DNA from: Betaproteobacteria bacterium
Lineage (GTDB): Bacteria > Pseudomonadota > Gammaproteobacteria > Burkholderiales > Sulfuricellaceae
Direction of reading: 5' to 3'
DNA: 54,298 nt
Assembly (NCBI GenBank): GCA_021373185.1
Contig: JAJFTF010000047.1
Coordinates: 1 to 54,298, forward strand
Every line of letters begins with the position of its first letter. Positions within the stretch are counted from its first letter, which is position 1. Below the pieces are notes generated by a model that saw only the letters and a list, made by a program, of their open reading frames with translations, was not told where the DNA came from and did not search any database. Below are positions 28,979-36,725 of the stretch, one piece after another. The translations under genes and the position numbers were made by a program.

Positions 28979-30721
28979 ATGGGTAAAATCATCGAAGTGA
29001 CCGTGCCGGATATCGGCGACTTCAAAAATATCGACGTCATCGAAATCCTGGTCAAACCGGGCGACAAGGTCAACAAGGACGACTCGCTGATTTCGCTGGA
29101 AAGCGAGAAGGCGACCATGGAAATCCCGTCGCCCTATGCCGGCACGGTAAAAACCATCAACGTCAAGGTCGGCGACAAGGTTTCGCAAGGCGCGATGATC
29201 CTCACCCTGGATGCACTGAAAACAGCCGCACCAGAGCCGCAGCAGGCCGAAGCGGAGCAACCCGCCGCCGCTATGGCACCCGCAGCCGGCGCCGGAGATA
29301 TCCATGCCGATGTAGTGGTGCTGGGCGCCGGCCCCGGCGGCTACACCGCCGCTTTCCGCGCCGCCGATCTGGGCAAGAAAGTGGTTCTGATCGAGCGATA
29401 TCCGCGCCTGGGCGGGGTCTGCCTCAACGTCGGCTGCATTCCTTCCAAGGCGCTGCTGCATGTCACCAAGATCATTTCCGAAGCGGAAGAAGTCGGCGAG
29501 CACGGCGTTTCCTTCGGCAAGCCGAAAATCGATATCGACCGCATCCGCGCCTGGAAGGAAAGCGTGGTCGCCAAGCTGACCGGCGGGCTGGCGCAACTGG
29601 CAAAACAGCGCAACGTCACCGTGATCCGCGGCACCGGCCAGTTTGTCGCACCCCATCATATCCGCGTCGATACCGCAGGCTCTTTAGATGGAACCGGGGG
29701 CGAAGTCACCGTGACCTTCGACAATGCGATCATCGCCGCCGGCTCCCAGGCGGTGAAAATTCCGGCTTTCCCCGACGACCCTCGCATCATGGACTCGACC
29801 GGCGCGCTGGCGCTCGCCGATGTGCCGAAAAGATTGCTGGTCATCGGCGGCGGCATCATCGGTCTGGAAATGGCCACCGTCTACCATGCGCTCGGCTCGA
29901 AAGTGACCGTGGTGGAACGCGGCGCCCAGCTCATCACCGGCGCCGACGCGGATATCGTCAAACCGTTGCACAAGCGCATCGAAAAACGCTACGAAGCGAT
30001 CCTGTTCAATACCAGCGTCACCGCGCTGGAAGCGAAGAAAGACGGGATTCTCGCCACTTTCGACGGCGCCGATGCACCGGCTAAACCGCAACTCTACGAC
30101 CGGGTTCTGGTGGCGGTGGGACGTCATCCCAACGGCAAGAAAATCGGCGCCGAGAACGCCGGCATCAAGGTCAACGAATACGGCTTCATCCCGGTAGACA
30201 AGCAGCAGCGCACCAACGTGCCGCACATTTTCGCCATCGGCGACATCGTCGGCCAGCCGATGCTGGCCCACAAGGCGACGCACGAAGGCAAGGTGGCCGC
30301 CGAAGTGATCGCCGGCCACAAGGCCGCCTTCGACGCCCGCACCATTCCCTCGGTCGCCTACACCGACCCGGAGGTGGCCTGGATGGGGCTGACCGAAATC
30401 GAAGCCAAGGCGCAGGGCATCGCCTACGAAAAAGCCGCCTTCCCCTGGGCCGCCAGCGGTCGCGCGCTGTCCATCGGTCGCGACGAAGGCATCACCAAAC
30501 TGATCGTCGAGAAGGAAACCCGCCGCATCCTCGGCGCAGCCATCGTCGGCGCCAATGCCGGCGAATTGATCGCGGAAGCGGTGCTGGCTCTGGAAATGGG
30601 GGCCGATGCCACCGACATCAGCCTCACCATTCACCCCCATCCGACACTGTCCGAAACACTGGGCTTTGCCGCGGAAATGATCGACGGCTCCATCACCGAC
30701 CTCTACGTTCGTCGCAAATAG
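28979..30721 (+). CDS. lpd: dihydrolipoyl dehydrogenase with N-terminal lipoyl domain
   Basis: E3 of the pyruvate dehydrogenase complex: reoxidises dihydrolipoyl groups, passing electrons through FAD to NAD. 580 residues. The N-terminal lipoyl domain (lysine in ESEKATMEIPS, about residue 43) and an Ala/Glu/Pro linker are followed by the FAD-binding motif VLGAGPGGYTAAFRAADLGK, the redox disulfide GGVCLNVGCIPSK, an NAD-binding GGGIIGLEMATVYHALGSK and the catalytic HPHPTLSE near the end. AGAGG precedes the ATG. Confidence 0.97.
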   Translation: MGKIIEVTVPDIGDFKNIDVIEILVKPGDKVNKDDSLISLESEKATMEIPSPYAGTVKTINVKVGDKVSQGAMILTLDALKTAAPEPQQAEAEQPAAAMAPAAGAGDIHADVVVLGAGPGGYTAAFRAADLGKKVVLIERYPRLGGVCLNVGCIPSKALLHVTKIISEAEEVGEHGVSFGKPKIDIDRIRAWKESVVAKLTGGLAQLAKQRNVTVIRGTGQFVAPHHIRVDTAGSLDGTGGEVTVTFDNAIIAAGSQAVKIPAFPDDPRIMDSTGALALADVPKRLLVIGGGIIGLEMATVYHALGSKVTVVERGAQLITGADADIVKPLHKRIEKRYEAILFNTSVTALEAKKDGILATFDGADAPAKPQLYDRVLVAVGRHPNGKKIGAENAGIKVNEYGFIPVDKQQRTNVPHIFAIGDIVGQPMLAHKATHEGKVAAEVIAGHKAAFDARTIPSVAYTDPEVAWMGLTEIEAKAQGIAYEKAAFPWAASGRALSIGRDEGITKLIVEKETRRILGAAIVGANAGELIAEAVLALEMGADATDISLTIHPHPTLSETLGFAAEMIDGSITDLYVRRK

Positions 30722-30786
30722 CCGTTTGGTCGTTGAGGATTTTCCCGATTGACGGGAGAAACGGATGAGGCCATCATTTAGCGCAT

Positions 30787-32031
30787 ATGTCTGAATCTGA
30801 AAACGATCTCCAGGATATCTTTCTCGGTCGCCAGCCCATCCTCGACCGCGACAACCATATTGTCGCTTACGAGCTGCTGTTCCGCTCCGGCCAGGTCGCC
30901 GACGCCCATGTGCATGACGACCTGCAGGCCAGCGCGCAAGTCATCGTCCAGGCATTCAGCGAGCGCGACATCGCCAGCGTGCTGGGCGGGAAAAAAGGAT
31001 TCATCAACGTCAGCGCCGATCTGCTGATGTCAGATATTCTCGAACTGCTGCCCAGCGACAAGGTCGTCATCGAACTGCTCGAAACCATCCAGATTGACGA
31101 ACGGATCATCGGTCGTTGCCGCGAACTCAAGGAGATGGGCTTCCACATGGCGCTGGACGATTTTGTCGGCGGTGCGCAATTCGTGCCGCTGTTCGAAATC
31201 GTCGAAGTGGTCAAATTCGACCTGCCGCTGATAAAGCCCGCAGACCTGAAAAAGAACGTCACCTACCTCAAGCACTGGCCGCTGCAATTACTGGCCGAGA
31301 AAGTGGAAGATTTCGAACAGGCAAACCACTGCAAGGATCTCGGTTTCGACCTGTTTCAGGGCTATTATTTTGCCCGCCCGGCGGTATTGAGCGGCAAACG
31401 CACCGACGCATCGAAGCTGGCCTTGATGAAGCTGGTCGGGCTGGTGCTGAACGATGCCGAGACCACCGAAATCGAGCAGGCTTTCAAGCACGACCCCTCG
31501 CTGAGCTTCAACCTGCTGCGCCTGGTGAACTCCGTCGCAATGGGGATGAGCCACAAGATCAGCTCGCTCAAGCATGCCATTATCGTGCTCGGGCGGCAGC
31601 AACTGCAGCGCTGGCTACAACTCCTGCTGTTCGTCAATCAAAGCAGCGACATCCATAACCCGCTGCTGGAACTGGCCGCCACGCGCGGCAGGCTGATGGA
31701 ATTGCTGGCCACGGTACAGGCCAAGCGCGACAAGGATTACCATGACCGCGCCTTCATGGTCGGCATCATTTCCCTGCTCGATTCGCTGCTTGGCATGCCG
31801 CTGAACGAGATCATCAAGCAAGTCAACCTGAGCAGCGACGTCGAGGAGGCATTGCGCGAACATAGCGGCCCGCTCGGGAGCCTGCTGTTGCTGGTCAAGA
31901 AAATGGAACAGTCCGACTTCGATGCGGCGGCAGTCATTCTGGACGAAATGCACCTCAGCCGCGCCGACCTGACCCAAGCCCAACTGGAAGCCATGCGCTG
32001 GGCCAACGACCTCAAGGAACTGGCCGAATAA
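30787..32031 (+). CDS. degenerate EAL plus HDOD signalling protein
   Basis: 414 residues starting MSESENDLQDIFLGRQPILD. The N-terminal EAL-like domain (about 12-190) has YELLFRSG in place of EALLR and MALDDFVGGAQF, so the Glu of the EAL signature is missing and c-di-GMP phosphodiesterase activity is unlikely. An HDOD domain follows (about 200-400; SLSFNLLRLVNSVAMGMSHK). This is the YuxH-type architecture, a regulatory adaptor in cyclic-dinucleotide or stress signalling. It stands 65 bp after lpd and could be read through. Confidence 0.9.
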   Translation: MSESENDLQDIFLGRQPILDRDNHIVAYELLFRSGQVADAHVHDDLQASAQVIVQAFSERDIASVLGGKKGFINVSADLLMSDILELLPSDKVVIELLETIQIDERIIGRCRELKEMGFHMALDDFVGGAQFVPLFEIVEVVKFDLPLIKPADLKKNVTYLKHWPLQLLAEKVEDFEQANHCKDLGFDLFQGYYFARPAVLSGKRTDASKLALMKLVGLVLNDAETTEIEQAFKHDPSLSFNLLRLVNSVAMGMSHKISSLKHAIIVLGRQQLQRWLQLLLFVNQSSDIHNPLLELAATRGRLMELLATVQAKRDKDYHDRAFMVGIISLLDSLLGMPLNEIIKQVNLSSDVEEALREHSGPLGSLLLLVKKMEQSDFDAAAVILDEMHLSRADLTQAQLEAMRWANDLKELAE

Positions 32032-32060
32032 GCCAATTGGCGCAAATCCAGAAATATCCT

Positions 32061-32237
32061 ACCGCCGATGCACGCCGATAAACGCAGATGAAACACGGCG
32101 ATATTGACACTCTCGTCATCACCCAAAAGACGAATGGAAAACGAAGTTTCAGTGAAGACTAATTTTCAGGTTATGTCGAAACTAAAATTCCTTGTAACGC
32201 TTTAAGTCATCGGCGTTTATCAGCGTGCATCGGCGGT
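32061..32237 (-). repeat. dispersed inverted-terminus repeat, copy B
   Basis: 177 bp with terminal inverted repeats of about 25 bp: left ACCGCCGATGCACGCCGATA, right end TTATCAGCGTGCATCGGCGG then T. Its reverse complement aligns with copy C (52948-53118) through the interior, sharing TTAGTCTTCACTGAAACTTC, TAACCTGAAA and GAGAGTGTCA. It lies in the 254-bp gap after the EAL-HDOD gene. Confidence 0.8.
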
Positions 32238-32285
32238 TAACTGCTTTGTAACGAATGATTCCCCCTCCTGTTTTGCCAAGGTCGA

Positions 32286-32855
32286 TTACCTGCCAAACGC
32301 CTGCGAATGTTCGCGGTGATGCGTCCAGTTCTTCAGATAAGCCGCCGTCAGTTCCTGATTGTGGCGGAACAACAGCAAATTCTCCGCATTCTTGTGCTGT
32401 GCGGAATACGAGAAGTTGAACGAACCGGTAATCACGATGGCATTGGATGTGCCGGCATCGATGATCATCACCTTGTTGTGAGCGCTGTTGTGCTGGCTGT
32501 CGACGAATACCTGGACGCCCAGCGCAGCCACGGTCGACACCTGATTATGTTCCATTTGCTGCATCTGCTCCGCATCCGCGATCAACTGCACCTCCACGCC
32601 CCGGCGTCTGGCATTGACCAACGCGCCGGCGATGGACTTGCTGGTAAAGCTGTAGGCCTGCACCAGTATCTGTTTGCGGGCATCGTAGATGGCTTGTAGG
32701 ATCAGGGTATTGGCATCCTCGTCCGGCGTAAAGGCCACCTGGACGGTGCCGGTAGCGGCAATCACCCCATTGGGCGATTCGTAGGCGCAGGCAGTTCCGG
32801 CAACGAGAAATGCCAGGAAAAAAAGCGGCAAGTTGCGCAGGCAGGCCTTGTTCAT
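32286..32855 (-). CDS. secreted phospholipase D-like nuclease (Nuc/EndA type)
   Basis: 189 residues with GGAG before the ATG. A signal peptide (MNKACLRNLPLFFLAFLVAGTACA) is followed by one PLD HKD motif, HNKVMIIDAGTSNAIVITGS then FNFS. The single-HKD short form resembles periplasmic Nuc endonucleases, which act as dimers on DNA. The first half carries KQILVQAYSFTSKSIAGAL, typical of the family. Function as nuclease versus phosphodiesterase is inferred. Confidence 0.88.
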   Translation of the reverse strand: MNKACLRNLPLFFLAFLVAGTACAYESPNGVIAATGTVQVAFTPDEDANTLILQAIYDARKQILVQAYSFTSKSIAGALVNARRRGVEVQLIADAEQMQQMEHNQVSTVAALGVQVFVDSQHNSAHNKVMIIDAGTSNAIVITGSFNFSYSAQHKNAENLLLFRHNQELTAAYLKNWTHHREHSQAFGR

Positions 32856-33097
32856 TCGTGTTGCTCCGATTTTCCAGGATCATGCACGATACCATATGGT
32901 GACAAATCATTTATGGCAAAGCCAGCCGCTCGACAAGCAAGTGCGCGCCCATTAGCGTAGTTTGCGAAATACACAAAATTTCGGATAAGCTTCAATCATG
33001 CTCATGGCGCCTGCCGCATGTGCATTTGCTGTGATTCTTGTTTTAATATTGCCGCGATTGGCCCATTTTTATCCTGATGCTAAATAAGGAAGTCGTT

Positions 33098-33919
33098 ATG
33101 AAGCGAAGTCTGATTATCTTGAATCTGCTTGTTCTTATCGCAATGGGATCGGCGCTCGCCGAGGACAATGACAGCGCGGCGCGACGTTATCTGCAGCGTG
33201 GCCTGGCCGCTGTGGAAATGGCAAAAACATCGGAAGATTTCCTGGAAGCGGCCAAGGAATTTCGCAGCGCCATCGAATTGGCCCCTGGCTCAACGGTGGC
33301 CTGGTACAACCTCGGAGCCGTACTGGAAAAGGCCGGCGACATCCCCGGAGCAATGGCCGCATTGAAACGCTACGTCGAACTGGCGCCGCAAGCTGGCGAT
33401 GCCGCCCAGGTTCGCGACAAGCTGGTTCGCCTGGAATATCGGCTGGAGCGCGCATCAAAGCAACAAAATCTGGAAGGCAATTGGTATGGCGATGAGCGCA
33501 CCTTTCGTCTGACCATAAAGGGAAATGAATTCCGCTTGCAGAGCGAAGCGCCCGTCGCTTTCGATGGCAGCGAGGTGTCTCCGTATTTCAAGGACATGTT
33601 CGGCTCCTTCATCCAGCGCAGCCCGAAAGCAACGGGTTCAGTTTCTTTTGCCGGTCGCCTGGATGGCAATCGGATCACAGGCGAAAGACAAAGAGCCGCC
33701 TTTGTCGAGGGGGTATCGGGTTGCCAGATACCGGAACAGCGAACGGCGGTCGAAGGCCGACTGGAAGAAGACGGCAAACTCATGGTGCTGACCTTCGATG
33801 TTTCACACTATCGGGCGAATTGGACCGGCGTTTTCTGGGGCCTGGAAAGCTGCCTCGACGTCTCAATCGACAAAACGGAACGACACAAGTTGCAGATAAG
33901 ACGCCAAACAGCGCCATAA
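33098..33919 (+). CDS. secreted TPR protein with unknown C-terminal domain
   Basis: 273 residues from MKRSLIILNLLVLIAMGSALA (signal peptide), with AAGGA upstream. A longer frame starts 7 codons earlier. Two TPR units (about 22-110; AAKEFRSAIELAPGSTVAWY and MAALKRYVELAPQAGD) precede a beta-rich C-terminal half (LEGNWYGDERTFRLTIKGNE). The C-terminal part is unrecognised; it reads like a lipocalin-like or 'DUF' ligand domain. The gap 33920-34128 contains a GCCGGC hairpin (near 33990-34012) without a T-run. Confidence 0.75.
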   Translation: MKRSLIILNLLVLIAMGSALAEDNDSAARRYLQRGLAAVEMAKTSEDFLEAAKEFRSAIELAPGSTVAWYNLGAVLEKAGDIPGAMAALKRYVELAPQAGDAAQVRDKLVRLEYRLERASKQQNLEGNWYGDERTFRLTIKGNEFRLQSEAPVAFDGSEVSPYFKDMFGSFIQRSPKATGSVSFAGRLDGNRITGERQRAAFVEGVSGCQIPEQRTAVEGRLEEDGKLMVLTFDVSHYRANWTGVFWGLESCLDVSIDKTERHKLQIRRQTAP

Positions 33920-34128
33920 ATCGGACTGGCAATTGCAGCTTGCCGGGGGTGAGAACTGTCGCCACGCAGCGATCCATGCGCCGTAATGCTGCCGGCGCAA
34001 CAAGCCGGCGAAAAGATAAATCCAGCATCAATCTATCTAACCAAGCGAATGCCTACTACAATTAAATTTGTATCTTCCTAATAAGCGGCGTTTGCAAAAA
34101 ATATCTATTTGCAAAATCGCAAAAGGCC

Positions 34129-36405
34129 ATGACCCCACCCAACCAGATAACCCACAAGTCAGCACTTACTCAATGGCTGTGGTTATGGCTAGGTCTTATT
34201 TTGATCGCTCTGGGAGGGGGGGTCGCATTCAACCTCCATCTCGAGCACGACCGCACCTCCGTCCGTGAGCAAGACAGGCTATCCACCCAGGCGCGGGTGA
34301 TAGCCGAAAACATGGAGAGCCAACTGGCAAGCGCCAATCGCGTGCTGGAAGATATTCGCGGCGATCGCCTCTTTCTGAAAAGCTCGTCTGGACTGCAGGC
34401 GGAAACGCTTCGTCTCAAGGCGCTCACGAACGCCATGCAGGGCATTCGCTACATCAGCATACTGGATGAAAATGGCACGCTACTCGCATCGAACCAGTCC
34501 GCGTATATCGGCAACAATTTCAGTTACCGAAATTATTTTCAGACCGTCAAACGACACCCAAGCCCTGACACGCTGTACGTTTCACCGCCATTCAAAAGTG
34601 TTCTCGGCTCTTATGTCATCAACCTTTCTCGGATGATTCCTGGCCCACGAGGTGAATTTGCAGGAATTGTCACCGCCACCCTTGACCCGGACTATTTCAA
34701 GACTTTGATGACATCCGTGCTGTACACACCGGATATGTGGGATTCGATCGGCCATGGCGACGGCCTGCTGTTCCTGATGGTACCGGAGCGGGAAGGGATG
34801 TCGGGCAAAAATCTGGCGCAACCCGGCTCATTTTTCACGCGACACCGGGATAGCGGCAAAGTGGCCGAGGTACTCACGGGCACGGTATATGCCACCAACG
34901 AAGTACGAATGATGGCACAACATACCGTTTATTCCAGCACGCTCAAGATGGACAAGCCGCTGATAGTGGCCGTTAGTCGCGACCTCGACACGATATTTCA
35001 GGCTTGGCGGCGCGATGTTGTGGCACAAACCGTGCTATTCGGACTGATCGTCATTGTTTCCATCCTGGGGCTTTATGCTTACCAACGCCGCCAGCAGTTA
35101 TTCGAGCGGCAGGCGAATGAAGCCGCTTCGGCCTTGCAGCAAAGTGCAGAGCGGCTTCAACTCGCCACCGATGCCTCGAGTGTTGGCGTGTGGGACTACG
35201 AAATCGAAACGGACGAACTGGTCTGGGATGACTCAATGTATGCCATCTATGGCATCGACAAAGCCACCGTTACCAGCCTCTACGAAGCCTGGCACAGCAG
35301 CCTGCTGCCAGAAGATCAGGTTAAAGAGGCTGCCGCTCTTGAAGCGGCCATAACACAGGGCACGCCCTATGCCCCGCGCTTTCGAATCCATCGAAGCGAT
35401 GGCGAATTACGCGATATTCAAGCGCGGGCGCGCGTCTATTTCAATGCAGCAGGCAAACCCGTGCGCATGGTCGGCACCAACGAGGATATCACCGAGCGCC
35501 AGCAACGTGAATCTGCTCTGCAAGAATCGGAGGAGAAATTTCGTTCGACTTTCGATGCGGCGGCGATCGGCATGGCCCTGGTAAACCGGGAAGGCCGCTT
35601 CATGCAGGTCAATGATTCCTTGTGCCGCATTGTGGGCTATACGCAAACCGAGCTGCAACAAAAGACCTTCCAGGACATCACCCACCCGGACGACCTGGAG
35701 GCCGATCTGGCGCTACTGAAAGAATTGACAGCCGGCACTCGCGCCAGTTACCAGATGGAAAAACGTTATTTTCACAAAGAGGGTTCCATAATCTGGATAT
35801 TGCTCAGTGGCTCAGCGGTGCGCAACTCGGCGGGCGAAATACTCTACTTCGTCGCTCAAATTCAGGACATCACCGAGCGTAAGGCCTTGTTGGATACGCT
35901 CGAACTGCAAGCAAGCCAGGATTTCCTGACCGGCCTGTCCAACCGCCGTCATTTCATGGAACAAGGAGAGGTGGAACTGGCTCGTGCGCAACGTCATAAC
36001 AATACACTTTCTTTGTTCATGCTCGACATCGACCACTTTAAAACCATCAACGACACCTATGGGCATAAGGCCGGCGATGTCGTCCTGCAAAAGTTGAGCG
36101 ACATTCTTCGGGAAACGCTACGCACAGTCGATGTCATCGGTCGCATAGGCGGCGAAGAGTTCGCCGTCTTGTTGCCGGACACCGACCTTCAGGAAGCGAT
36201 CGAGGTGGCAGAACGGTTAAGGCAGGTTGTCGCCGGCGCAGATGTCATGCGGGAAGCAGGGCTGCCACTGCATTTCACGGTTTCAATCGGCGTAACCACC
36301 CTGAAGGAAAAGAGCGTTAACCTGGATATCTTGCTCAGCCTGGCCGATCAGGCGCTTTACGAGGCCAAGGCCACCGGTCGTAACAAAGTATGCGTTGCCG
36401 GCTAA
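34129..36405 (+). CDS. Cache-PAS-PAS-GGDEF diguanylate cyclase
   Basis: 758 residues. TM1 (about 14-33) is followed by a periplasmic dCache-type sensor (about 40-290; IRYISILDENGTLLASNQSA), TM2 (about 300-318), two PAS domains with PAC ends TNEDITERQ and AQIQDITERK, and GGDEF (about 595-758). The active site RIGGEEFAVLLPD is the GGEEF variant (about residue 674), and the RTVD just upstream matches the product-inhibition I-site RxxD. It should convert two GTP to c-di-GMP in response to an extracytoplasmic ligand. The next element downstream is a probable c-di-GMP riboswitch. Confidence 0.94.
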   Translation: MTPPNQITHKSALTQWLWLWLGLILIALGGGVAFNLHLEHDRTSVREQDRLSTQARVIAENMESQLASANRVLEDIRGDRLFLKSSSGLQAETLRLKALTNAMQGIRYISILDENGTLLASNQSAYIGNNFSYRNYFQTVKRHPSPDTLYVSPPFKSVLGSYVINLSRMIPGPRGEFAGIVTATLDPDYFKTLMTSVLYTPDMWDSIGHGDGLLFLMVPEREGMSGKNLAQPGSFFTRHRDSGKVAEVLTGTVYATNEVRMMAQHTVYSSTLKMDKPLIVAVSRDLDTIFQAWRRDVVAQTVLFGLIVIVSILGLYAYQRRQQLFERQANEAASALQQSAERLQLATDASSVGVWDYEIETDELVWDDSMYAIYGIDKATVTSLYEAWHSSLLPEDQVKEAAALEAAITQGTPYAPRFRIHRSDGELRDIQARARVYFNAAGKPVRMVGTNEDITERQQRESALQESEEKFRSTFDAAAIGMALVNREGRFMQVNDSLCRIVGYTQTELQQKTFQDITHPDDLEADLALLKELTAGTRASYQMEKRYFHKEGSIIWILLSGSAVRNSAGEILYFVAQIQDITERKALLDTLELQASQDFLTGLSNRRHFMEQGEVELARAQRHNNTLSLFMLDIDHFKTINDTYGHKAGDVVLQKLSDILRETLRTVDVIGRIGGEEFAVLLPDTDLQEAIEVAERLRQVVAGADVMREAGLPLHFTVSIGVTTLKEKSVNLDILLSLADQALYEAKATGRNKVCVAG

Positions 36406-36499
36406 GTTTTTCGGGATTTTGCTGAAAAAATTTTGTCAGCGCCTGCAATTTGGGGGTAGCATTCCATGTATTAAGGCATTACCCTAGCATTGACTAGGG

Positions 36500-36599
36500 G
36501 ATTCCCTGAAAAAGGCTACTCTGGCCGAAAGGCCGAGATGCAAAATCCCGATCTAACAGGCGCTGTCTTTAACTTACGATGGCGGGATTGCCAGGAATC
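36500..36599 (+). ncRNA. probable c-di-GMP-I (GEMM) riboswitch upstream of the histidine kinase
   Basis: A 100-nt segment closed by GATTCC (36500-36505) and GGAATC (36594-36599). First arm: CTC-T-GGCC, a GAAA loop, GGCC-GAG, then ATGCAAAATCC; GEMM has a GNRA-capped arm followed by ACGCAAAGCC. The junction CGATCTAAC resembles the GEMM CGGCCUAA. The second arm ends GGCGGGATTGCC against the GEMM AGCGGGGUUACC, with compensatory stem changes. The 5' GGCAAACC of the consensus is poorly kept (GGCTACTC). A further hairpin CCCTAG-CATTGA-CTAGGG lies just upstream (36482-36499). It fills much of the 319-bp gap 36406-36724, which also holds a hairpin AATAAGG...CCTTATT (about 36602-36631) and the leader ORF. 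Diguanylate cyclase gene upstream supports the ligand. Confidence 0.6.
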
Positions 36600-36656
36600 A
36601 AAATAAGGGGCGGAATAAGCAGTTCCTTATTGGCAATCCATATGATCGGGGAAACC

Positions 36657-36725
36657 ATGTACGAAACGATTACTTCGCACCTCTCACTGCGCTGTTTGCC
36701 AGCGTCCTCCGCGCATCCCCGCTGA
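36657..36725 (+). CDS. 22-codon leader ORF coupled to the histidine kinase start
   Basis: ATG at 36657 with GGGGAAA five to ten bases upstream; encodes MYETITSHLSLRCLPASSAH then PR. Its stop TGA (36723-36725) overlaps the ATG of the kinase gene (TGATG). The kinase ATG itself lacks a clear ribosome site, so reading of this leader could feed ribosomes to it. Located between the putative riboswitch and the kinase, it may be part of the control. No coding evidence beyond the start signal and the overlap. Confidence 0.45.
   Translation: MYETITSHLSLRCLPASSAHPR

Noticed and set aside
33985..34015. GCCGGC hairpin after the TPR gene as a terminator
   Set aside because: The stem is good but it is followed by GAAAAGATA rather than a T-run, so it was not called.
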